Assembly: GCA_022578965.1 (NCBI GenBank) | Contig: MU400507.1 | Span: 620,001-684,000, forward strand | DNA from: Xylaria sp. FL1777 | Taxonomy: Eukaryota > Ascomycota > Sordariomycetes > Xylariales > Xylariaceae | Direction of reading: 5' to 3' | DNA: 64,000 bases | Shown: one piece after another, positions 1 to 10,520 of the stretch | Position numbering within the stretch: position 1 is the stretch's first letter | Layout of the letters: each line of letters opens with the position of its first letter | Position numbers and translations under genes: made by a program | Notes under the pieces: model-generated | Databases searched by the model: none | What the model saw: the letters and a program-made list of their open reading frames with translations, nothing else | Told to the model about the DNA's origin: nothing

Positions 1-1257
1 GTATTTCGCTATCCATGTATAAATAAAGCCCGTTTTATATATCCCTCCCTTTAAGTTAGAAAAAAACAGTTTCCTAAATCATCCCTTTGCTAGTCTTCAA
101 ACCCAATACCGCCCATGGCTTTCCTAAGCACCTACGATACCGAATGCTACGCAACCACAATATCCAGGGATCACGCACGTTGACGTCTTGATAATGAGGT
201 AGGGCAGCAAAATAAAATTGCAAATATAGGGGTAGGTTCGCGTAGGACTTTAGTAGGAACGGGTATCAGTATTAACGCAGGCATTCCGATAAGCGCTCAC
301 TCTCCCTCCTTCCTTGCAAGGCTTATCCAGGTAGGATTCTCATTCGATGATAATCCTTACTGATATACGCAGTAAGCGCTGGCTTACTATTCACACATGT
401 TCTGTAGTTAATCCATTTTCTTGGCTGAAAGTCATCAATATAACGATCGAGATTAGGATTACGGCTTGTGTATTGAGTTCTCTCTATTAGGTCTATCAGT
501 TGTTAACCATCTAGCTATGTTTTAAACTTGACTTACAGTGTTTTATGATAGAACAGTTAGCCAAAGGGACATCTTAGCATAATATAAAATTTATGTAATT
601 AATAAACCTATAGTTAGTTGACGGGCTAAAGCTCGACCGTTATAACGACTGTTTCTCTCTATGAATTATTATACATAGTTGCACATGTAGTAAGTCACCT
701 GATCTACAATGGGCTGAGCTTGAGCAAAAGCGGCGAGTGGGCTAAGCCTTATCTATGGTAGGTGTACTGAATTATGTAGATATTCTACTTAGTTACTCTA
801 GTCTGTTTGGGAGTAGAAATCCAGTCCTCGACAGGATGATGCTGTAGGATATTGCCGAATTTCCGCGGAGGGGCCTCCAACTTGTTGACTATCAAGGGAT
901 GTAGACCAATCAGGGCTGATCCACTCACGAGCTAAGCTTTGCCAACATGGCTGTGACATACGCGTCCGTTAGCCGAACGCTACTCTTGAGCAAACGTTGA
1001 GCACTCGAAAAATGCGTCTGCCTAATTATCCTCTTCCTAAGTTCAGGACAGATAGCTAGTATGTACACTAGCTTGGTAATTTCACAGATAGCCCGAGCTA
1101 ATGAATACCCAAACACGAGAATATGGAGGCGCAATCAAATTCTATTTTCGGGGTATCTAATTCTACTCATTCTGTACTTTCGCATTTAGGGTATCATGAA
1201 AACAGGACTATAGGGAGGATATGAGCTAATGACGCACATCGAAGTCCGCAGTGGGGG
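1..1257. other. Intergenic, 3' side of the first gene
   Basis: No coding region is supported here. The short open frame near 925-1134 has no recognisable motif, no splice partners and no plausible neighbours, so I treat it as chance. The stretch is moderately A+T-rich and lies downstream of the minus-strand gene that ends at 1258. Confidence 0.6.
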
Positions 1258-2373
1258 CTATAATTCATCAAAAACTCGGAGAGCCCCCTGCTCAACTGAC
1301 CCATGGGCTCTCCTTAATGTGAGCTCTTCCCTTACCTCGTCAGCCATGATAGCAGCACTTTTGCTATTGTTCTCAGCTAAACTCTCCATGGGCGGCCCTC
1401 CTTCCTGAGCACCTGGAGCTACTTCAGCCAAGCTGTTGATATCCGCAGGTGATGGAGCATACTGAGCTCCGACGAAGAGGATAACCAAGACGAATGCAAC
1501 AATAGAAATGATGATCCATGTGACCTTGAGCCGTCTCCTTGTCCTCTCTTGCCACTCTTTGTCAGCCTTCTCCCAGCCTTCGATGCGTTCGCGCACCACA
1601 TCGACTCGTTTGCTGAGAGCCTGCACCTTGTCACGCCCTGCGTGAATCCGAGCTTGGAGATCTTGTACTCTCTTTTTCTGGTCCGCGGACTGATCAAAGA
1701 CGCCAAGTTGTGATTCGATTTCGCTTACCAACGCGCGTGACTCGCTTGTGAAACTTTTGTTAATCTCCTGTGACATAGCTGCAAGCTCTTTCATAGCCGC
1801 AATGGTGCTCTGTAGTGAGCCGAGTCTCTGTAGTAGGGAGGAATAGGTTTCGTCTAGGCGCGCAATAGTTGCATTGGAAAAGGAGTTTAATTCGACTAGC
1901 GATTTCCTAAGGCTCCTTTATTTGGTATATTAGCTAAGTACTTTGTAGGCAGAGTATTAGTTACGCTTAGTGAAGATGACTTACGCTGTTGCTGTCGTCG
2001 TCTTCTCTTTTTGCTCCTTAGCAACTTCATCGTTGTTAAGCAATTGTTGTAAGCCAATTTCTGCTTCACTGACATCGTCCTTTGCACCGGATGCCATCCC
2101 TGTCTTACCAGGCGCGACAGCTTCGGTCCGTGAGACCTCAATAGAGCCACGCTCCGAGGAGCCTGCAGATAGGGGCAATCGATCGTCACGCTCTTGGTCT
2201 TTTCGATGTAGATATTGGTGGACGTGGGATTGTCTCGAGGGCAGCGATTGCTCTGTAATTGAACGGTGGAGCTGGTGGTTAGGTCGATTGGACGATGTTA
2301 CCGCCCGCTGCACCATCAAATGATCATGGTGTTTCGCTGACATGCTTGCAAGATAAGCAGCCATGACTGGCAT
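1258..2373 (-). CDS. Hypothetical coiled-coil protein with one membrane span
   Basis: Proposed exons on the minus strand are 2373-1985 and 1906-1258, giving 345 residues. The 78-nt intron has a GTAAGT donor and a TTAG acceptor, and the join keeps frame (389 + 649 nt). I do not recognise the family. The N-terminal 130 residues are polar and low in complexity (many Ser, Arg, Glu). Residues from about 133 to 245 look helical and coiled-coil, rich in Leu, Gln, Arg and Glu. A basic stretch (RTRRRLK) precedes one hydrophobic span (VTWIIISIVAFVLVILFVGA), followed by an acidic tail of about 75 residues. Basic residues on the N-terminal side suggest a cytosolic N-terminus, which is an inference. The start could instead be the second or third Met (MAAYLASM, MSAKHH), and an upstream exon cannot be excluded. 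Confidence 0.6.
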
Positions 2374-3512
2374 AAAGAGCCCTAGATGGCGTCGTCGGCT
2401 GTTGTCAGCATGTGCCGAGCTATTAAGGGATAATACACCAAGGTATGTTCAGATGTTCAGGTCCAAATGGTAGGTAGGGGATGCAGACAGGTGACTGTGA
2501 CGCAAGCCCCTATAATACAATCTTGGAAGGTTAGCTGAGACCGCACGGGCAGAAGCTACCTAACAGGTACTTAGGTACACAGGTGGGTAGTTCGGCACTT
2601 TAGTACATCGTAAAGTTATGCAACAACGACGACGTCATAGGCTCAGCCACACACGTGTACCCCATGCCTGTAACTACTTGGTATCTTCTAAATTATACCT
2701 ACGGTACTAGCCTATACCATGACCCATCGTCAATTGGGTGCTTAATGGCAAAACTGGTTTTATGGCCGAACAGGAGTAATGAGCGCATCGTTTTGAATTC
2801 TTCAACGGCCATAATCTAAGTCAGACAGCGCAGCATTTTGTTAGTATAAAATGCCAAGAGTGGTGGGGTGTCCATTGGTTACCTGTGTAGTCAAAATGAT
2901 CTACAAAAGTGCAAAATGCAGGTGGGATCACAACTTGGAAGTCCTATGCGTAAGTTATACATTGCAGTTTGCTACGCGTTTACCAATGAATTTTTTAGAT
3001 CACAAGATTATAGAAGGTACCTAGGTATGGCTACCTAAGTACATATGTAGGTACATTAGGTTTGCCGCTACCCGGTGTTTGTCTATCCCTTCATTATATG
3101 ATTGGCTGGCAATCCCCTTTGTTGTATTCGAGACTGCTAGGCATTAGTCTACTTAGGTATTTAAATTACCGCCGATGTCTTCGGCCTGGTATCGTACTAG
3201 GTACAGTAGCTCCGATATACGTAGGCACACATGTAGGTAGGCACATATGCATGCACTTGAATACCTGCCTGCCTAGCCTTTGTACCTAGACCCGTATGTA
3301 ACATACGTAGTCGGTACAAGACCTATTCACCCCGCGCTCTGCTCGACCTCCCTACCTAACTTACTCATATCCTTCAATCATAAATGTAGGTTCAAAGAAA
3401 CCCAAAACACTTGTTGAACTTTGCCCATAATGTCCCTGTAGCCCCAGCCAAAAGGCACACACTATATTTTCAACCTAACATGAATCAAGTCTAACAAAGC
3501 TGCATATTAGAA
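2374..3512. other. Divergent intergenic region
   Basis: This 1.1-kb spacer separates the divergent hypothetical gene and the PX-protein gene, so it should hold both promoters. No TATA box is clear. From about 3010 to 3350 it is dense in TAGGTA and TACCTA words, the same family of short repeats seen in most other spacers of the window. No coding region is supported. Confidence 0.6.
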
Positions 3513-6500
3513 ATGTCTACTGTGAACCCTGCGCAGGATGGCTCGTCCCGCGATGTCACCACCCACGATCCGCGCACTACAGCGACCAGCTCTCGTGCTG
3601 GCCGGGCCTTGACTGGAAAACAAGAGCACTGTTTGTCTACACTCCCAAATATTCCCAGGTTGTTGTTCAGACTGTTATCCAGATAAGCTAATTGCCTTCC
3701 CTGGCAGATCTAAAGCGGGAGCTCATCTCTGAGCAGGTCAATTGGGAAATCAATGAGCTGAATTCCCCGACTGCCCTCCGTAGATTTGGTGCTCCTTTCA
3801 AGTCCGACTATGGAGAGGTGTCTCCTCTCGATTCCGAGCTCCCTATCCTGCGATATATATTCGTTCACCATGTTCGCGAATTTCCCTTCCTCGATAAGGC
3901 GAAGGAGAAGGAATTCTGGCAAGACAAGTTGCAGGTGGTACGTATATTTGACAAAGAGATTCACCTCTGCCAGTCGCTCACCTTAGCATTTTGGAACTAG
4001 TTCCTCGAGTCGTTCGCCAGCAAGAACATTTCTTCGTCCGAAGACCGTCTCGAGGAGACGAAGCGCAAAAAGTTGGCCGTGAAATGTCGGAAACTAGTAG
4101 AGCTCATGATGGTGTCAGGGGTTCCCACGGCTTCTGGTTTTGAGGAGAGGATAAGATTCGCTGAAATGGAAATCGTCGACCGAAACGCTATCGACACCGG
4201 CATGCTCAACACAATGCCCGAGGGAAACTTCGTTAATGGATGGGATGTCAACGTTGCAGGCGTGCGTACGACATTGGTCAAGAGAAACATTAGGCACCAT
4301 AAGCATGCGGTAAGAGAGATAATTATGGTGGCAAAATTTCTGCTAATACTAGAGATAGGAATTCCTGTTACGGGTGAAAAAGAAGGGTGAAATCGAACAT
4401 TTTGTTGGGAGACGATATGGCGATTTTGCGCGACTGCACAAAACCCTAAGAAATGAACTGCCAGGAAAAGTTCTTCCACCGCTCCCGAAGAAAAACAAAT
4501 CCACTACAACTACTTCTGGACTATTCTCACGTACGACAGATGGAGCCGATGATTTTGATGCATCATCTATTTCCTCGGCATCTACTGTTCCTCCTCCTGC
4601 TCAGGTTAATAGTCTTACCGAGTCGATGAAGAACCTGACAGCACGGGACTATCGACAGAATAAGTCGGTATCTCCACGAACCTCTATTGAGGGTCGTTTG
4701 AGCCCAGCGATTCCAGGCCCGAAGGCGGAGGTAAGCGGGAGGTGTGTATTCTGCTTGTAAGAAAACTAACATTGATCAGAATACTATCCTCTGGCGTGAA
4801 GACCAGCGAGTTTCCTTAAGAGCGTTCCTGCGGTATTTATTACAAAATCAACAAATCGCACAGACCAACGCAATTCAAGAGTTTCTCACCCGAACCCCGA
4901 TCACACTTTCGGATGAGGATGTTGATGATATCTATCGGCGCAAAGCCGTAGACGCTAAGCGGATGGAAGAGCAAAAAGAATTTTTCGAGATAGCCAGAAA
5001 AAGAGCCGCTGAACTTGATGTTTACATGGAACAGTTCCGCCAAGACATCGTGGAGCGAAACGGGTTGACAAAACTCCTCCAAGAAATCAAGGATAAGCCG
5101 GCAATTCCGGATCTCAGCATCCAGTATCAGAAGTTTGCCGAATGGTTGCGCATAGAGATTGCCGCAACGATCTACCACTTATTCCTTGCGGAGGACAACT
5201 CACCCGAACTATTTGCGCAGCTGAAGCGGATACATTCCCTGATACCATATACTATTATGAAGAATGTGATCAAGATAGCGAACCCAGCCGCTGTCATGTC
5301 CGGGGTCCTTGATTTATTCTTAGCCCAGCCTTTCGGTTCTCGTTCCCTATTGCAACGAATCTTTTCTATGACGTTGAACGACGGAATCAAGAGCTATCAA
5401 AAGTCGATTGATGCAGTGGCGGCCAAAATCGGAGATGATGTTTTCGTGGAAAAACTGACCAAGTTCAGCGAAGCAGAAGATCATATCAAACTTATCATTC
5501 GCGAGGAGGCCGAGGCCGAGGACATTGACATAATAGTATCGATTTTACGATCTGACTTAATTTCTCCGGATCTTAAGTCCGACCAGATTGGAAGGCTATA
5601 CAATGCTTATGTCGCTTTCAACAATGCTGTGGACAATGTAGATGAGGAGTTGAAGCAGGGGTCCCAACTGTTCTCTTACCTCAAGCAGCTTATGAAGTTA
5701 CAGATGAGGCAACATGATAAGGCTATGATGTTAAATCTCATCGAAGAACCAGTCACCCTTCAGTTATTCCGGGATCTCTTTACTATCTTCTATGAGCCTC
5801 TCGTCAGGGTCTATAAGTCGGCTAATGTTTACAACAGCATTACTGATTTTGCGGTCTTCCTTGATGATATGATTCAAGTTAGTATAGAGCCCATATATTA
5901 TTGCGATATCGCTAACCGCTTGTCTAGGTCGTTGAGAGATGTCGAGAGCAAGATGCTTCAGCAGATCCTAACCAGACGGTACAAGCATTTATTGATCTTT
6001 GTCAACGGCATGAGCATAACTTTTACAAGTTTATCCATGAAGTGCATACTCACGATAATGGCCTTTTTACCCAGCTCATGGGCTGGATCGAGGGTATTCT
6101 TGAATTTCTCAGGAACGGGCCGGCAGGCGGGGCGATAGACATTAATGCTCTATTTGAGGGGGCCGTTTCGAGCGGCCAGTTGGACAAGACGAAAGTGATT
6201 GAGGAAATCGATCAACTGATTGCATGGCAAGAAGCACGGAAGAAGTGGCATCATGATAAAACACGCCAAAAGATGGCGGCTGAAGGGTCTGTAAGCGAAT
6301 CCGGGTTGCCAGGCATGGGCAGCCTCAGCGCGAGCGATTTCGGGTTGGACACGATGGATCTTGAAGATCTGAACTATGATTTCGACTCGGACGAGGAGGC
6401 CGAGGCGGCGGAAGAGGATGAGCTGGACCCCATCGAAGCAGAGCGACGCAGACGATCCAAGAAACAAGATCGCTTGAGACGTAGCGCTGGTGAGCCCACA

Positions 6501-6575
6501 AAACCACAAGTGAGCGAGGTGTACCGCCTGAAGGACAACTTCCTCGTACTATTGCGACAAGTCCTAGCGTCGTAG
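3513..6575 (+). CDS. PX and DUF3818 domain protein, Ypr097w/Lec1 family
   Basis: Six exons (3513-3630, 3708-3937, 4001-4309, 4359-4730, 4780-5877, 5928-6575) give 924 residues. All five introns (49-77 nt) have GT-AG ends and keep frame. The first join restores the motif QEHYLKRELISEQVNWE. An N-terminal PX-associated region covers roughly residues 40-190. The PX core follows, with the phosphoinositide-site motif RRYGDFARLH at 237-246 and the proline stretch PPLPKK after it. A Ser/Thr-rich linker leads to a long helical region from about 345 to 780, corresponding to DUF3818. The tail is acidic and then basic. PX domains bind phosphoinositides on membranes, and yeast Lec1 affects sterol and lipid-droplet distribution. 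A role in lipid or membrane trafficking here is inferred by family only. Confidence 0.93.
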
Positions 6576-6808
6576 GCTGACTGGCCACGAAGAAACTAAA
6601 CGTGTACAAGATGTTACTCCGAATTAGGAGTTTATCTCTTTGATGGGTATGGGTAGCTAATTGTGTTGCGGCACATGGCAGAAGAAGATGGGGAGATATG
6701 GAGCTGGCTTTTAAGCCGTTATAATGTATTGGGAGTTGGTCGGTGGCGTTCTCATTAGGCCAATCCAATGGTAGCATATTGGATTGTGCTCAGTGGGAAA
6801 ATAGGAGT

Positions 6809-6824
6809 AGGTAGGTAGGTAGGT
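6809..6824. repeat. Short GTAG tandem repeat
   Basis: Four consecutive copies of a TAGG/GTAG tetramer (approximate ends). It belongs to the family of TAGGTA words scattered through the spacers of this window. Confidence 0.7.
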
Positions 6825-6860
6825 TTAATAAGTAAGAGAGTAGAGTCGAGTTATCATCAA

Positions 6861-6897
6861 TCATGGTCATGGTCATGGTCATGGTCATCATCATCAT
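6861..6897. repeat. TCATGG and TCA microsatellite
   Basis: Four copies of the hexamer TCATGG run directly into about four copies of the trimer TCA, in the spacer between the PX-protein and succinate dehydrogenase genes. It is likely length-polymorphic. No function is apparent. Confidence 0.85.
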
Positions 6898-7312
6898 ACC
6901 GTACATGTGTCTACACACTCACACTAGGCCGAAGATACTTAAGTAGGTACTGTATGTACTAGGTACCTAGTTACCGTCTGCCGGTATGCGAACCGAGAGG
7001 ACAAAGGATTTTGGTCGGCAATTGGCACGTGACGCCGACTAGTCTAGGCTTCGTCGGGCGCGGAAGGGTCGAAGGTGGGTGTGCACTCACGAGTTGTCCC
7101 TCGGTAATCAGACTGGACGCTATTGGCCCGAGCCCCAACTTGGTCGCCCGCCCTCCATCCTGCATAGCTCCGGCGAAACTTCGAGGGCATCATCCATTAC
7201 CCGTCCCGACCTTGTTTTTGCCATTGGAACTTGCAGGACAAGCGCCGCCTCTGTTCTTGCTGGTGCTTCCATCGAGATCTCCCCTCTGCCACGCTCAGTC
7301 TTGTCTGTCAAA

Positions 7313-9655
7313 ATGGCATCCTCAATGGCGTTGAGGAGATTGGCCACGGGCTCTGCCGTAAGTCTTGTCCAGCTAGCTCTGCCGCACGTCATGATGCGAC
7401 TTTTCCCACCTCGCCGGCTGCTCTCCCGCAGACTTGGCCCATCTCGGCGATGCGAGGCACAGACGAGCTAACCATCCTCCTCGCGCCAGTTCTCACGGGC
7501 CGCCAGATGTCCAACAAGGGCTTTCTCGTCGACTCGTCCTGTCTGTAGGTGAACAGCCGCGGCTGCCGCCATCGCCCCCTCCCTCACGGTTTAGGCTAAT
7601 CGATCGTCTGCGTGTACACAGCTCGCATCATCGCAAATAATTATTTAAGGGCGAAAGAGGCTCCCATACACGTCAGCAACAAATACCCAGTCGTTGTACG
7701 TCCCACATGCTCCACGTCACAGCCTTGCGAAACTGTTCGGCTGTCTATACCAACCCGGAACCGACTGACAGGAACTAGGACCACGAGTACGATGCGCTCG
7801 TTGTCGGTGCCGGTGGTGCCGGGTTACGAGCAGCGTTTGGTCTTGCCGAAGCTGGTTTCAACACGGCCTGTATATCGAAGCTCTTCCCTACACGAAGTCA
7901 TACTGTTGCCGCCCAGGGCGGTATAAATGCCGCGCTGGGAAACATGCACGAGGACGATTGGAGATGGCACATGTATGATACCGTCAAGGGCTCCGACTGG
8001 CTTGGTGACCAAGATGCCATCCACTACATGACGAGAGAGGCTCCCGCCTCCATCATAGAGCTAGAAAATTACGGCTGCCCGTTCTCTCGAACCGACGAGG
8101 GGAAAATGTAAGCCACCAACGCTAGAATTCAGGCCCAAAAGTTTGCTAATTATGGGGATGTAGCTACCAGCGTGCATTCGGTGGTCAGTCACAGAAGTTC
8201 GGAAAAGGTGGTCAAGCATATAGATGTTGTGCTGTAGCCGATCGAACTGGTCATGCTCTTCTGCATACGCTCTACGGTCAATCTCTTCGACATAACACAA
8301 ACTACTTCATCGAATTCTTCGCCCTCGACCTGATTATGCAGGACGGTGAATGCCGTGGTGTCATCGCATACAACCAGGAAGATGGTACACTACACCGATT
8401 CCTTGCCAAGAACACTGTGTTGGCTACTGGTGGATATGGTCGAGCCTACTTCAGTTGCACATCGGCACACACGTGTACTGGTGATGGTATGGCTATGGTT
8501 GCCCGTGCTGGTCTTCCTAACCAGGATCTCGAGTTTGTTCAGTTCCACCCCACAGGCATCTATGGAGCTGGATGTTTGATTACAGAAGGTTCACGCGGTG
8601 AGGGTGGTTACCTCCTGAACTCCGAGGGCGAGCGTTTCATGGAGCGTTATGCCCCTACTGCTAAGGACCTGGCTAGTCGAGACGTTGTATCCCGGTCCAT
8701 GACCCTGGAGATCCGTGAGGGCCGAGGTGTTGGCCCCGAAAAGGATCACATCTACTTACAACTAAGCCATCTGCCTGCCGAAATTCTAGCTGAGCGTCTA
8801 CCCGGTATCTCAGAAACTGCCGCTATTTTCTCCGGCGTTGATGTTCGGAAACAACCTATTCCCGTCCTCCCAACCGTCCATTACAATATGGGCGGTATCC
8901 CCACTCGTTACACTGGAGAGGTGCTCACAGTCGATGCGAAAGGTAACGACAAGGTTGTTCCTGGCTTGTTTGCTTGCGGCGAAGCCGCTTGTGTCTCCGT
9001 CCACGGCGCTAACCGTCTGGGCGCCAACTCTCTGCTTGATTTGGTCGTCTTTGGCCGTGCCGTATCTCACACTATCCGTGACAAGTTTACTCCCGGATCT
9101 AAACTGGGACCGGTCAGCGCTGATGCCGGCGCTGAGTCCATCGAGACTCTTGATCAGGTCCGTAACTCGAGTGGACCCAAATCAACCGCGGAAGTCAGAC
9201 TAGCGATGCAGAGAGCTATGCAGACGGATGTGAGCGTTTTCCGTACCCAAGAAAGCTTGGATGAAGGTGTCAAGAGGGTTACCGAGATCGACAGCTTGTT
9301 CCCCCAGGTCGGTATCAAGGACCGTGGCATGATCTGGAATTCGGATCTCGTGGAGACTCTAGAACTGAGGAACTTGCTCACTTGCGCGTAAGTATTCTCG
9401 TTATGACGAGCATGGAACCTGTACTAATTTTCTAGTTCCCAAACTGCCGTTGCTGCCGCAAACCGAAAGGAATCCCGCGGAGCTCATGCTCGTGAAGATT
9501 ACCCCGACCGAGATGATGAGAATTGGATGAAGCACACCCTCACTTTCCAGAAGAAACCTCATGGTAAGGTCGATCTGGGCTATAGGAAGGTCGTTGGAAC
9601 AACGTTGGACGAAAATGAATGCAAGGCTGTTCCGCCGTTTAAGCGAACTTACTAA
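7313..9655 (+). CDS. SDH1: Succinate dehydrogenase flavoprotein subunit, mitochondrial
   Basis: This is the FAD subunit of complex II, which oxidises succinate to fumarate in the matrix and passes electrons to the iron-sulfur subunit. Six exons (7313-7357, 7490-7544, 7622-7695, 7779-8107, 8164-9387, 9436-9655) give 648 residues, close to the usual fungal length of about 640-650. The first two exons encode an arginine- and serine-rich transit peptide containing RAFSSTRP. The FAD-binding motif GAGGAG is at 68-73, and the histidine that carries covalent FAD is His99 in [10 protein letters not shown]. Later signatures include [10 protein letters not shown], the HGANRLGAN substrate/FAD segment and the C-terminal PPFKRTY. 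Exons 3-6 are certain. The boundaries of exons 1 and 2 rest on frame, a GCTAAC branch point before 7490 and the quality of the transit peptide. Regulation is not visible. Confidence 0.96.
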
Positions 9656-10520
9656 ACGACAGATAAAGGGGATAATGATGAAAAAAAAAAACCTCATAGT
9701 TACAGTAATGCATGGCAAATAGGTAAAATCACAGCGTCGATGAAACGTCAGCATATGTATGAAGCAGCACGGATGGAGTATTTTGGCCAGCTATAGTCCC
9801 AGAGCGTGGGCTTGTAACTTAGGTAGACTTGCTTTATCGGCAAACTTGTATAAAGACTTTTTCTATTGGTTCAATTTTTTTTTTTTTGGTTCAAAACAGC
9901 AATGATTATTCTCTGGTACTTCATGAACTTGGGTGGTCGGCAATCACTATGGGCTAGAGAAAGTAAGTGATAAATAGTATCTTATCAATATGGCAACAAC
10001 AACGACAACACAACATCGTTTTGTAGATTCTCTTATGGTTTAGTCTCATGGGCGAGACTACCTAGTTAGCGTCATGCAATATGTGACGGTAAGTGGGAGG
10101 ACGACGCTCGCCGCAAAGCTACAGCATGTAGATCAGCCTTCGGGGCTAAGAGGAAAGGAAGATGGATACTCGTGCCGACATCCGTCATCGGATTTAAATC
10201 GGTGTGAGTTTATTTAGTTCATACATGTCAAGGCTGAATTTAGAGGTCTCTACATAAGCCACATGGTTATTGGCGAGTTGTCTGTACATTAGGCATATAC
10301 TCTCCTAGTTCATTTCCCGTATTATCGAATGGTTAACTACGCAAAGCGTTCTAGAAGAAACACCTTTGCTAGCGACGGATAGCTCTTATACATTGTCTTA
10401 GTCCCATATAGGGGGGAATCATGACATACGTATGCTGTGTCATTATTGCGGTAGTTGCTAAGCGATAGTGCCCTAAATGTCTAAATGCTTTCTATAACAT
10501 GGAGTATAATGGGACAAAAA
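9656..10520. other. Intergenic between convergent genes
   Basis: This spacer lies between the succinate dehydrogenase stop and the end of the minus-strand monooxygenase-fusion gene, so it is a 3'-to-3' spacer. It contains short A and T runs near 9680 and 9870. No gene or structured RNA is supported. Confidence 0.6.

Larger units (their letters stand above)
6576..7312. other. Intergenic and 5' region of the succinate dehydrogenase gene
   Basis: This spacer follows the PX-protein stop and precedes the succinate dehydrogenase start. It holds two simple repeats listed separately and a TAGGTA-rich patch near 6930-6975. The last 300 bases turn pyrimidine- and CG-rich, as expected of a housekeeping promoter and leader. 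Small overlapping open frames on both strands between 6971 and 7310 have no supported product. Confidence 0.6.

Noticed and set aside
7358..7489. Coding segment with [17 protein letters not shown] inside succinate dehydrogenase intron 1
   Set aside because: It looks like a transit peptide but is out of frame with the upstream exon. The exon at 7490-7544 joins in frame, encodes RAFSSTRP, and gives the normal protein length.
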